From NCBI GenBank assembly GCA_964475385.1, contig CAYYWV010000005.1:1-41855 (forward strand): a DNA stretch of 41,855 nt, read 5' to 3'. Source of the stretch: CAYYWV01 sp964475385 (GTDB taxonomy: Bacteria > Pseudomonadota > Alphaproteobacteria > JAAXGF01). The notes beneath the pieces are model-generated. The model saw only the letters and a program-made list of their open reading frames with translations. It was not told the DNA's origin and searched no databases. Below are positions 33,500-41,339 of the stretch, piece after piece. The position numbers were made by a program, and so were the translations under genes. Every line of letters begins with the position of its first letter. Within the stretch, counting starts at the first letter, position 1.

Positions 33500-34450
33500 A
33501 TGATCCTTAGGGTCGCTCTCCTCGCCTTCGCCTTCGTTCTCGCCACGGCCGCTCAAAGCGCGGCCGCCACGCCGCGGCTGCGCGCCGAGGCCGTGGTCGA
33601 CGCGCCCGTGGTCACCCTCGGCGACGTGCTCGACGTCTCGGGGCCGGCGGCCGAGGCGGTGCTCGCGCGCGCGCCGGCGCCGGGCCGGCGCATGGTGATC
33701 AGCGTGAGCCACATCTTTCGCGTCGCGCGGGCGAGCGGGCTTGAGTGGAAGCCGATGCGGGGGCTCGACCGGGTGGTCGTGCGCCGGGCGGGCCAGCGCA
33801 TCCCCCGCAGCGTGATCGAGACCCGAATCGCCGAGGCGCTGAAGGATCTTGCCCCGGACGAAAACCTGCGCGTGAGCCTTCAGGGCCGCGCGACCGAGAT
33901 CGTGCTGCCGACCGGCGCGCCGGCGACGATCGACATCGAGAACATCTCTCTCGACCGGGCGCGCGGCCGGCTGACGGCCACCGTGATCGCCGCTGCGGAC
34001 ACCGCGATGGCGCGGCGCGTGAATATCATCGGCCGCGTTTATGCGGTCGTCGAGGTGCCGGTGTTGCGCCGGACCATTCGCCGCGGCGAGGTCATCCAGG
34101 CGAGCGACGTCAAGTGGACCGAAATGCGCGCCACTCGCGTGCGCCAGCCCGCGATCGCTGATCCCGCCGACATCGTCGGCTTGGCGGCGCGGCGGATGCT
34201 GCGCGCCGGCCAACCCCTCAGGCCCGGCGATCTGCGTACGCCGGTCGTGGTCGCCAAAGGCGCCAACGTAACCATGACCTACCGAACCAAGTTCATGGTG
34301 CTGACCGTCGCCGGCCGCGCGCTCGAGGACGGCGGCGTCGGCGAGACCATCCGCGTCCTCAACACCCAGAGCAACACCGTCATCGACGCCGTGGTCGAGC
34401 GTTCGGGCGTGGTCGTCGTCGCCAGTCGGCGGCGCATCGCGCTCAACTGA
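33500..34450 (+). CDS. flgA: P-ring assembly chaperone FlgA
   Basis: A 316-residue secreted chaperone needed for FlgI assembly in the periplasm. A signal peptide (1-23, ending SAAA) precedes a variable N-terminal part. The SAF/FlgA C-terminal region follows: VYAVVEVPVLRRTIRRGEVIQASDVKW, ADIVGLAARRMLRAGQPLRPGDLR and GETIRVLNTQSNTVIDAVVERSGVVVV. AGGAGG lies seven bases before the ATG, nine bases after flgG. Confidence 0.95.
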   Translation: MILRVALLAFAFVLATAAQSAAATPRLRAEAVVDAPVVTLGDVLDVSGPAAEAVLARAPAPGRRMVISVSHIFRVARASGLEWKPMRGLDRVVVRRAGQRIPRSVIETRIAEALKDLAPDENLRVSLQGRATEIVLPTGAPATIDIENISLDRARGRLTATVIAAADTAMARRVNIIGRVYAVVEVPVLRRTIRRGEVIQASDVKWTEMRATRVRQPAIADPADIVGLAARRMLRAGQPLRPGDLRTPVVVAKGANVTMTYRTKFMVLTVAGRALEDGGVGETIRVLNTQSNTVIDAVVERSGVVVVASRRRIALN

Positions 34451-34480
34451 TCGGCCGTCATCGAATTCGGAAAGATCGTC

Positions 34481-35239
34481 ATGCCAAAGGCCCCACACAC
34501 CCTTCGCCTCGCCGCCGCGGTCTTCGCCGCGCTCGCGCTCGCGGGATGCGCCGAAACCATCGACCGCCTGGCCGCGGTCGGCGAAACGCCCAAACTGAAG
34601 CCGATCGAAAACCCGACGCTGGACCCCAACTACCAGCCGGTCAGCCTGCCCATGCCGCCGAAGGAACGCGCAGCCTTCGCCCCCAACTCGCTGTGGCGAA
34701 CCGGCGCCCGCGGCTTTTTCAAGGACCAGCGCGCCCAGCGCGTGGGCGATATTCTGACCGTGCTGATTCAGATCGATGACACCGCCAAGGTCGACAACGC
34801 GACCAAGCGGACCCGCTCGAACACCGAAGGCGCGTCGGCTCCCCGCATCCTCGGCTACGAAACCAAGCTCTCGTCGGTTCTGCCCGAGGCCATCAGTCCC
34901 AGCAGCCTGATCGACCTCAAGAGCGATTCGCTCTCCAACGGCACCGGCGAGATTCAGCGCAACGAGAAGATCAATCTAAAGGTCGCCGCGGTCGTGACCC
35001 AGGTTCTGCCCAACGGCAACCTGGTCATCCAGGGAACCCAGGAGGTCCGGGTCAACTACGAGGTCCGCGAGCTCTATGTCCAAGGCGTCGTCCGCCGCGA
35101 GGACATCTCGTCCGACAACACGGTCCGCCACGACCAGATCGCCGAGGCGCGGATCGCCTATGGCGGCCGGGGCACGCTGTCGGACGTGCAGCGCCCGCGC
35201 TACGGGCAGGAGATCTTCGACATCCTGTTCCCGTTCTAG
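34481..35239 (+). CDS. flgH: Flagellar L-ring lipoprotein FlgH
   Basis: A 252-residue outer-membrane lipoprotein that forms the L ring. The lipobox LALAGC places the lipidated cysteine at residue 23. Family blocks are NSLWRTGARGFFKDQRAQRVGDILTVLIQIDDTAKVDN, IQRNEKINLKVAAVVTQVLPNGNLVIQGTQEVRVNYE and the end DNTVRHDQIAEARIAYGGRGTLSDVQRPRYGQEIFDILFPF. It closes the flgF operon, 30 bases after flgA, and is followed by a strong hairpin. L and P rings together imply a Gram-negative envelope with outer membrane. Confidence 0.97.
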   Translation: MPKAPHTLRLAAAVFAALALAGCAETIDRLAAVGETPKLKPIENPTLDPNYQPVSLPMPPKERAAFAPNSLWRTGARGFFKDQRAQRVGDILTVLIQIDDTAKVDNATKRTRSNTEGASAPRILGYETKLSSVLPEAISPSSLIDLKSDSLSNGTGEIQRNEKINLKVAAVVTQVLPNGNLVIQGTQEVRVNYEVRELYVQGVVRREDISSDNTVRHDQIAEARIAYGGRGTLSDVQRPRYGQEIFDILFPF

Positions 35240-35270
35240 GGGTCCGAAGCGTTTATATTTGAGGTCTTCC

Positions 35271-35309
35271 CGCCCCTGTTCCCTCCCGCCGCGGGAGGGG
35301 ACAGGGGCG
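35271..35309. terminator. Strong hairpin between convergent flgH and dksA
   Basis: Two 17-base arms (35271-35287 and 35293-35309) pair with only one G-T wobble around a five-base loop. The stop codons of flgH and dksA flank it. No T-run follows on either strand, so it may act as a two-way, factor-assisted terminator or stabilise the 3' ends. Confidence 0.65.
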
Positions 35310-35333
35310 CGCGGCCAAGAGCGGTAAGATATC

Positions 35334-35792
35334 TCAGTCGTCGCGATAGACCTTCTCGCGGCGCTCGTGGCGCTCTTGGGCGTCGATGCTGAGCGTCGCG
35401 ATGGGCCGCGCTTCGAGCCGCGACAGGCTGATCGGCTCGCCCGTCTCCTCGCAGTAGCCGTAAGTGCCGTCCTCGATCCGCCGCAGCGCGGCGTCGATCT
35501 TGGCGATCAGCTTGCGGCCGCGATCGCGGGTGCGCAGCTCGAGCGCCCGGTCGGTCTCGATCGACGCGCGGTCGGCGAAGTCGGGCTCCGGCGTCGTCGC
35601 CTCCTGAAGGTTCTGCAGGGTTTGCGACGATTCGGCGAGCAGCTCCGCACGCCAGCGCAACAGCTTCTGGCGGAAGTACTCGCGTTGCAGCGGGTTCATG
35701 AACGGCTCGTCCTCGGACGGCCGGTAGTCGGGCGGCAACGTGATCGGTTCGACTTTGTCGTCTCGGCCGCGCTCGGCTTCTTGTTTCGGCAC
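35334..35792 (-). CDS. dksA: RNA polymerase-binding transcription factor DksA
   Basis: A 152-residue secondary-channel regulator that works with ppGpp. The coiled-coil tip acidic residues D71 and D74 (DFADRA) are present. The zinc-finger region YGYCEETGEPISLSRLEARPIATLSIDAQERHE keeps only one of the four cysteines (C114); the others are Y, S and A. Single-cysteine DksA is known in alphaproteobacteria. The GTG at 35792 (VPKQEAERG) is chosen for length and the GAGGG upstream; an ATG further downstream (MNPLQREYF) would lose the conserved PPDYRPSEDEPF. It is 105 bases after fliX and may be cotranscribed with it. Confidence 0.93.
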   Translation of the reverse strand: MPKQEAERGRDDKVEPITLPPDYRPSEDEPFMNPLQREYFRQKLLRWRAELLAESSQTLQNLQEATTPEPDFADRASIETDRALELRTRDRGRKLIAKIDAALRRIEDGTYGYCEETGEPISLSRLEARPIATLSIDAQERHERREKVYRDD

Positions 35793-35897
35793 TGTGTCGG
35801 ACCCTCGACTAGACTGTGCGAGAACGCGCTGGAATATATGGACCTCGCCCGGCCGCCGCAAGCGCTTCGCGCGCGCCCCTCGCGGGGGCGTCTCGAA

Positions 35898-36311
35898 TCA
35901 CACGATTCCGAGCTTGGCGAGTTCGACCGAGGCGCGCAGCTCGATCTCGTCGAGAATGGCGGCGAGCCGCGGGTCGCGCACGTCGCCGCGGCGCTCGCGC
36001 ACCTGGCGGCGGAGATCGAGAAGACCCGCCTTCGGGATCGCCCCCATCAGGAGGCCGAGCCGAATATCGTCGAGCCGGTCGAGCAGATTGTATCCGCGGG
36101 CAAGGCCCCGGGAGCGCCCTTTGGAGGCGTCGGGGACTTCCTGAGCGGCGAGGATGCCATCGACCGCGCCCACCGGCGCTCGCGGCCGCACCCTTGCCGC
36201 GGCCTGCTCGGCATCGATCGCGCGCGAAAAGCTGGTCGAACGCGCGCCACGGGCGATACGGCTGGGCCGCGCCGGAGCGGGGCCGATTCGACCGGGACCG
36301 GAGATCTTCAT
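35898..36311 (-). CDS. fliX: Flagellar assembly regulator FliX
   Basis: A 137-residue protein matching the length of Caulobacter FliX. The opening MKISGPGRIGP is family-typical, as are the later GYNLLDRLDDIRLGLLMGAIPK, LLDLRRQVRERRGDVRDPRLAAILDEIELRASVELAKLG. FliX is known to sense basal-body assembly and to control the sigma-54 activator FlbD. It is divergent from flgI, as in Caulobacter, with a perfect CtrA-type box about 75 bases upstream. Confidence 0.92.
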   Translation of the reverse strand: MKISGPGRIGPAPARPSRIARGARSTSFSRAIDAEQAAARVRPRAPVGAVDGILAAQEVPDASKGRSRGLARGYNLLDRLDDIRLGLLMGAIPKAGLLDLRRQVRERRGDVRDPRLAAILDEIELRASVELAKLGIV

Positions 36312-36385
36312 GATCCGTCCTCGGACCGGCGAATGCCGGAAACAGACTCGATGATCGACACGCCGCCACGATCGCCCCGGAGTGG

Positions 36386-36400
36386 TTAAGAAGCGATTAA
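36386..36400 (-). promoter_or_regulatory. CtrA-type box upstream of fliX
   Basis: TTAA, seven bases, TTAA: a perfect match to the CtrA consensus, 75 bases upstream of the fliX start in the 313-base fliX-flgI intergenic region. The site is palindromic in its half-sites, so direction is inferred from distance to fliX. Confidence 0.7.
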
Positions 36401-36468
36401 ATCGCGGCGCAGACGGAAAGAACCCGGTCCACCGTCGACGGTCGGCTAGGCAAGTTTTTCCGCGTTTT

Positions 36469-36481
36469 GGCAGGCTTTGCC
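36469..36481 (+). promoter_or_regulatory. GGCA-N5-TGCC dyad upstream of the flgI promoter
   Basis: A GGCA-N5-TGCC dyad, followed by GCAG as at one of the flgF sites, centred 95 bases upstream of the -24 GG of flgI. Probably the FlbD-type enhancer; inferred from shared sequence and identical distance. Confidence 0.55.
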
Positions 36482-36568
36482 GCAGCGCGCCCCGCGCGCG
36501 ACGCCCACCGCCCGGCCACGCGTAGAATTTTCTTTTATATATCAATGAGTTACCTTGCGCCGTGCGGT

Positions 36569-36584
36569 TGGCACGGAATTCGCA
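36569..36584 (+). promoter_or_regulatory. Sigma-54 promoter of the flgI operon
   Basis: TGGCACGGAATTCGCA is a near-perfect -24/-12 element (consensus TGGCACG-N4-TTGCA) with GG and GC ten bases apart. It is 56 bases upstream of the flgI ATG at 36625. A TTTTATATAT stretch lies just upstream (36533-36542), between enhancer dyad and promoter, where DNA bending would be useful. Confidence 0.85.
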
Positions 36585-36624
36585 TCGCGGTCAGCGCAAC
36601 ACGTTCACTTACGCGTCAGGTGTC

Positions 36625-37791
36625 ATGATTGAGCGTCTGGTACGATTGTTGACCGCAAGCCTGCTTCGGCCGCGCGCGCATCGCTGCGCGGCGATTGCGG
36701 CCTTTTCGCTCGCTTTCGCATTCGCCGCAGAGGCCGGGGCGATGTCGCGGATCAAGGACATCGCCGACTTCGAAGGGATTCGCGAGAATCAGCTCGTGGG
36801 CTACGGGCTCGTGGTCGGGCTTAATGGGACCGGCGATTCGTTGAACAACGCGCCCTTCACCCAGCAGAGCCTGATCGGCATGCTCGAACGCCTCGGCGTG
36901 AACACCCGCGGCATCTCGCTCAAGACCAAGAACGTGGCCGCGGTGATGGTGACCGCGACCCTGCCGCCGTTCGCCCGCCGCGGCAGTCGGATCGACGTGA
37001 CGGTAAGCGCGCTGGGCGACGCTGCGGACCTGCTCGGCGGCACGCTTCTGGTCACCCCGCTGCTCGCCGCCGACGGCGAGGTCTACGCCATCGCCCAGGG
37101 CCAGGTCGCGGTGGGCGGCTTTGCGGCCAACGGCGCGTCGGGAAGTTCGGTGACCAAGGGCGTGCCGACCAGCGGCCGCATTCCTTCGGGCGCGATCGTC
37201 GAGCGCGAGGTCGCCTTCGAACTCGACAGCCTCTCTCAGGTCGACATCGCGTTGCGCAACCCCGACCTTACCACCGCCGCCCGGCTCGCCCGCGCGGTCA
37301 ACGCCAAGCTCGGCATTCCGGCCGCCCAGGCCATCGACCCGGCGACCGTGCGCCTGACCGTGCCCGGGGCCTACCGCAACAACGTCGCCGGCCTGCTCAC
37401 CGACATCGAGCAGCTCCGGATCGAGCCCGACCAGCCGGCGCGGGTCGTGATCGACGAGCAGGCGGGCGTGATCGTGATGGGCGAGAACGTGCGCATCAGC
37501 ACGGTGGCGATCGCCCAGGGCAACCTCACCATCCGCATCACCGAGACCCCGCAGGTCTCGCAGCCCGGCGCGTTCGCGCCCCAGGGCGCCCAGACCACGA
37601 CCGTGCCCCGCAGCCAGATCGACGTTCAGGAAGGCAAGGAGCGTCGCCTCGCGGTCTTCAACGGCGGGGTGAGCCTTCAGGATCTGGTCGAAGGGCTGAA
37701 CGCTCTCGGGATCGGACCCCGCGACATGATCTCGATCCTTCAGAGCATCAAGGCCGCGGGCGCGCTTCAGGCCGAGATCGAGGTGCTGTGA
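36625..37791 (+). CDS. flgI: Flagellar P-ring protein FlgI
   Basis: A 388-residue periplasmic ring protein. A signal peptide (about 16-37, cleaved near AEAGA) is followed by the conserved SRIKDIADFEGIRENQLVGYGLVVGLNGTGDSLNN, MLERLGVN, KNVAAVMVTATLPPFARRGSRIDVTVSALGDAADLLGGTLL, and the end LVEGLNALGIGPRDMISILQSIKAAGALQAEIEVL. The start at 36625 is chosen because the sigma-54 promoter at 36569-36584 puts the transcription start after an alternative in-frame start at 36562. First gene of flgI-flgJ-flbY-flgK-flgL-fliW. Confidence 0.97.
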   Translation: MIERLVRLLTASLLRPRAHRCAAIAAFSLAFAFAAEAGAMSRIKDIADFEGIRENQLVGYGLVVGLNGTGDSLNNAPFTQQSLIGMLERLGVNTRGISLKTKNVAAVMVTATLPPFARRGSRIDVTVSALGDAADLLGGTLLVTPLLAADGEVYAIAQGQVAVGGFAANGASGSSVTKGVPTSGRIPSGAIVEREVAFELDSLSQVDIALRNPDLTTAARLARAVNAKLGIPAAQAIDPATVRLTVPGAYRNNVAGLLTDIEQLRIEPDQPARVVIDEQAGVIVMGENVRISTVAIAQGNLTIRITETPQVSQPGAFAPQGAQTTTVPRSQIDVQEGKERRLAVFNGGVSLQDLVEGLNALGIGPRDMISILQSIKAAGALQAEIEVL

Positions 37792-38126
37792 TGGCCGGCG
37801 CCGACCTCTTCGCCCCGGGCGCTCTGCTCGCGCAGGACGCGCTCGCCCAGTCGCGGGCCGCGCCGAGCGTGGAAGCCGCGGTGCGCGGCCGCACCAGCCC
37901 GCGCAAGGCGGCCGAGTCCTTCGAGGCGTTTTTTCTCGCCCGCATGCTCGACACCATGTTCTCGGGCATCAAGACCGACGGCCTTTTCGGCGGCGGCAAC
38001 GCCGAGGCCATCTACCGGTCGATGATGAACGAAGAATACGGCCGCCTGATCGCCCGCGCCGGCGGCATCGGCATCGCCGATGCGGTCGAGCGCGAAATCC
38101 TCAGACTGCAGGAGGCAAACCCGTGA
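37791..38126 (+). CDS. flgJ: Rod-binding protein FlgJ, N-terminal domain only (CheL-like)
   Basis: A 111-residue protein with the FlgJ rod-cap domain: KAAESFEAFFLARMLDTMFSGIKTDGLFGGGNAEAIYRSMMNEEYGRLIARAGGIGIADAV. It lacks the C-terminal muramidase of enterobacterial FlgJ, as is usual in alphaproteobacteria, where a separate enzyme opens the wall. The ATG overlaps the flgI stop by one base (TGATG). The order flgI-cheL-flbY is known in Caulobacter. Confidence 0.93.
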   Translation: MAGADLFAPGALLAQDALAQSRAAPSVEAAVRGRTSPRKAAESFEAFFLARMLDTMFSGIKTDGLFGGGNAEAIYRSMMNEEYGRLIARAGGIGIADAVEREILRLQEANP

Positions 38127-38584
38127 CAGACAATCGCGCTGAACTGACGACCGCGGCCAGTCAGCTCGACGAGGTCATCCAGCTCTCCAACCGACTCGCC
38201 GCGCTCATGAGCGAGGAGACGGCGCTCCTGCGCGAGATGCGGGTCTCCGAGATCGCGCTTCTTCAGGACCAGAAGTCGGCGCTCGCGAACGCCTACGCGA
38301 GCGCGATCGGGGCCGTCAAACGCGCGCCTGGGGCGCTGTCCGAAGCCCCGGTGGACCTCAAGAGCGCGCTTCGCGAAGCGACCCGCAGGCTTCAAGAATC
38401 GCTCGACGCCAACATGCGCGCGGTGATTGCCGCCAAGACCGTGAACGAGCGTCTGATCCGCGTGGTATCGGACGCCATCGCCGAGATGCGTTCGCCGGCC
38501 GGCGCCTATACCGCGTCCGGCGTGGTTCCGAGCAGCGCCGACGCCGCCGAGCCGGTTTCGCTCGCCGTCGATCATCGGATCTAG
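38123..38584 (+). CDS. FlbY/FlgN-like flagellar protein
   Basis: A 153-residue largely helical protein (DEVIQLSNRLAALMSEETALLREMRVSEIALLQDQKSALANAYASAIGAV) resembling the FlgN chaperone fold. It lies where flbY is found after flgI-cheL in Caulobacter and just before flgK, the hook-associated protein that FlgN chaperones bind. The GTG start overlaps the flgJ stop by four bases (GTGA) and has AGGAGG seven bases upstream. Function as a FlgK/FlgL export chaperone is inferred from position and fold. Confidence 0.8.
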   Translation: MTDNRAELTTAASQLDEVIQLSNRLAALMSEETALLREMRVSEIALLQDQKSALANAYASAIGAVKRAPGALSEAPVDLKSALREATRRLQESLDANMRAVIAAKTVNERLIRVVSDAIAEMRSPAGAYTASGVVPSSADAAEPVSLAVDHRI

Positions 38585-38586
38585 GC

Positions 38587-40377
38587 ATGTCGCTCACGGT
38601 CACCCTGCAAACCGGACTGTCCGGGCTGATCGCAAGCCAGCAGGCGCTTTCGGTCGTCTCGCAGAACGTCGCCAACGCGAACACCGAAGGCTACTCGCGC
38701 CAGGTGGCTTCGCTCCAGCAGACGGTCATCGCCGGCAAAGGCGTCGGCGTCGAGCTTGCGAGCGTGAACCGGGTGGTCGACGAGTTCTTGATCCGCGAGC
38801 AGCGCGCCCAGCGGTCGGTCCTCGGCGCGGCCGAGGTGACCAACACCTTCCTGCGCGAGGTTCAGGCGCGGTTCGGCACGCCTGAGGGCAACTCGACGAT
38901 CTCGAACGAGCTTTCCAACTTCGCCGCCGCCATCGAGACCCTCGCCAACAATCCGGAAGACCCGGCGCTGCGCTTCGCGGTGGTCGCCGCCGCCGAAACC
39001 CTGGCCCGTTCGGTCAGCGGGCTCGCCAAGACGGCCCAAGACCTGCGCGGCCAAGCCGACAAGCAGATCAAGGACTCGGTCGACATCGTCAACGCCGCGT
39101 TGCGCGACGTCTATGAGCTCAACGCCCAGATCAAAGCGGCGTCGCTCGCCGGCCAAGAGACCTCGGCGCTCGAGGACAAGCGCGATCTCGCGGTCGCCCG
39201 CATCGCCGGACAGATCGACATCTCGACCTTCACCGATCAGAACGGCGTGTTGTCGATCCTGACCGGGCGCGGCCAGCCGCTGATCGAGAACGACCTTTAC
39301 CAGCTTCAGTACACGCCGGCGGCCACCGTGGACAGCTCGACCGTGTTCGGCGCGCTGACCACGGTGCCGGTCGATCCGGTATCGCTCGCGGCGAAGGGCC
39401 CGGGCCAGACCCTGGTGAGCGGCGGCACCAGCGCAACCGTGACCAGCCAGATCGATTCGGGCCGTCTCAAGGGCCTGTTCGACCTTCGCGATAAAGAGCT
39501 CAACGATCTCGCCGCCCAGATCGACACCCTGGCGAACGCGATCCGCGAGCAGTACAACGCCGTGCACAACGCGGGCACCGCCTTCCCCCCGCCCAACGCC
39601 CTGACCGGAACGCGGACGGTCGCCTCGACCGATTCCTTCTCGGGGACCGGCAGTTTCCGCGTCGCCGTGGTCGATTCAAACGGCGACATCGTCGGCACGC
39701 CCGCGGACATCGATCTATCCACCTTCTCTGGATCGACGGTCGGCGATTTGATCGCGGCGATCAACGCGGCGCTCGGCGCCGACGGCACCGCCGCCATCGT
39801 CAACGGCAAGCTCACGATCACGGCCACCGATTCCACCAATGGAATCGCGATCAACGAGGGCACGAGCCAGGTTACGGGCTCCAGCCAAGCGTTTTCGCAC
39901 TACTTCGGGCTTAACGACCTGTTCACGGGCTCGGGCGGGATCGATCTGGCGGTGCGCAGTTCCATCGTGACCAACCCCGGCCTTCTGGCCACGGGAACCT
40001 TGAGCGCCACCGCGACCTCGGGCCAGACCGGCGTGACGATCGGCGACAACTCGGCGATCTTGAAGCTCGGCGGGGTGACCGAGATCGCGAACAGCTTCGC
40101 GGCGGTCGGGGGATTGCTCGCAGGCGACTTCACGCTTGGCGAGTATGCGGCTGCGATCACCGGGCTCAGCGCCGCCCACGGGGCCGAGGCCGAAGCCCGC
40201 TTCGCGCTCGAGCAAGACCTGCAGACCAGTGTCGACAACCGCCTCTCCACGTTCAGCGGCGTCAATATCGACGAGGAGATGGCCAACATGATCATCTTCC
40301 AGAACGCCTTCAACGCCTCGGCCAAGGTGATGACCGCGGCCAACGAAATGCTCGACGCGCTGATGCAGATGGTGTGA
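38587..40377 (+). CDS. flgK: Flagellar hook-associated protein FlgK (HAP1)
   Basis: A 596-residue hook-filament junction protein. The N-terminal TGLSGLIASQQALSVVSQNVANANTEGYSRQ (12-42) is the hook-family motif. VYELNAQI and GLFDLRDKELNDLAAQIDTLANAIREQYNAVHNAG are characteristic of FlgK, and the C-terminal helix SGVNIDEEMANMIIFQNAFNASAKVMTAANEMLDALMQM packs against the N-terminus. It begins two bases after the flbY-like stop. The central region (about 330-500) is Ser/Thr/Gly-rich and variable, probably surface-exposed. Confidence 0.97.
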   Translation: MSLTVTLQTGLSGLIASQQALSVVSQNVANANTEGYSRQVASLQQTVIAGKGVGVELASVNRVVDEFLIREQRAQRSVLGAAEVTNTFLREVQARFGTPEGNSTISNELSNFAAAIETLANNPEDPALRFAVVAAAETLARSVSGLAKTAQDLRGQADKQIKDSVDIVNAALRDVYELNAQIKAASLAGQETSALEDKRDLAVARIAGQIDISTFTDQNGVLSILTGRGQPLIENDLYQLQYTPAATVDSSTVFGALTTVPVDPVSLAAKGPGQTLVSGGTSATVTSQIDSGRLKGLFDLRDKELNDLAAQIDTLANAIREQYNAVHNAGTAFPPPNALTGTRTVASTDSFSGTGSFRVAVVDSNGDIVGTPADIDLSTFSGSTVGDLIAAINAALGADGTAAIVNGKLTITATDSTNGIAINEGTSQVTGSSQAFSHYFGLNDLFTGSGGIDLAVRSSIVTNPGLLATGTLSATATSGQTGVTIGDNSAILKLGGVTEIANSFAAVGGLLAGDFTLGEYAAAITGLSAAHGAEAEARFALEQDLQTSVDNRLSTFSGVNIDEEMANMIIFQNAFNASAKVMTAANEMLDALMQMV

Positions 40378-40390
40378 CCGGAGGCCGGAG

Positions 40391-41293
40391 ATGACGCGCG
40401 TAGCCCAACTCGCCCAGCAACAGCTCACGCTCAACAACGTCCGCACCGTCCAGGAGCGGATTCAAGAAGCGCAAACTCAAATCTCGAGCGGCAAGAAGGC
40501 GCGTGAGTACGCCGGCATCTTCCAGGACGCGACCCGGCTGGTCTCGCTCGAAGCGACCCAGACCCGGATCAAGCAGTTCGTATCGAACAACACGATCATC
40601 TCGAACCGGCTCCAGCGCATGGACGGCGCGATCTCGAACATCTTCGACGCGATCTCCGAGCTGCGGACCACGCTGCTCCAGGCGGTGAGCGACAACTCGT
40701 CCGGCGAGGTCCGGCTGACCGAGATCGCGAACAACCTGCTCGCGACCGTGACCAGCCAGCTCAACGCCAAAGAGAACGGCCGCTACCTGTTCGCGGGGTC
40801 GAAGACCACGACCCAACCGGTCACCGTGCCGGTTCCCGACCCGACGACCTTCGGCGTGCCCGAAGCCAACTACTACAACGGCGATTCGGTCCAGCTCACC
40901 GCACGGATCGACGAGGCGACGACCATTACTTACGGGATCACGGGCGACCGCACCGCTTTCCAAGAAGCGATCGGCGCTCTCAAGGCGGCGATTCAGGCCG
41001 GAACCACAAACGACAAGTCGCTGATGGACACGGCGCTCGGGCTCGCCGCAAGCGCATTGCAGAGCCTCGCCGGGTTTCGCACCGAGATCGGCTCGGACCT
41101 CAAGACCATCGAGCGCGCGAATGAGAACAACAAGGATCTTCTCCTGTTCGTCGAGAACACGATCAGCGATATCGAAAACGTCGATATCCCCGAAACCGTG
41201 GCGAAGCTGTCGTCGGACCAGACCATCCTTCAGGCCTCGTACCTGACGCTCGCCCGAATCACCAACCTGTCCCTGCTCGACTTCCTGCGCTGA
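40391..41293 (+). CDS. flgL: Flagellar hook-associated protein FlgL (HAP3)
   Basis: A 300-residue flagellin-fold junction protein. The N-terminal coiled region (LNNVRTVQERIQEAQTQISSGKKAREYAGIFQDATRLVSLE) and the C-terminal NTISDIENVDIPETVAKLSSDQTILQASYLTLARITNLSLLDFLR form the flagellin-like D0 domain. LLATVTSQLNAKENGRYLFAGSKT is typical of FlgL. It follows flgK by 13 bases with CCGGAGGCCGGAG as ribosome-binding site. Confidence 0.95.
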   Translation: MTRVAQLAQQQLTLNNVRTVQERIQEAQTQISSGKKAREYAGIFQDATRLVSLEATQTRIKQFVSNNTIISNRLQRMDGAISNIFDAISELRTTLLQAVSDNSSGEVRLTEIANNLLATVTSQLNAKENGRYLFAGSKTTTQPVTVPVPDPTTFGVPEANYYNGDSVQLTARIDEATTITYGITGDRTAFQEAIGALKAAIQAGTTNDKSLMDTALGLAASALQSLAGFRTEIGSDLKTIERANENNKDLLLFVENTISDIENVDIPETVAKLSSDQTILQASYLTLARITNLSLLDFLR

Positions 41294-41339
41294 CGCGCAG
41301 CCTTCGGTCCCCGCTTCACCCGTGATGAAAGGTCAGATC

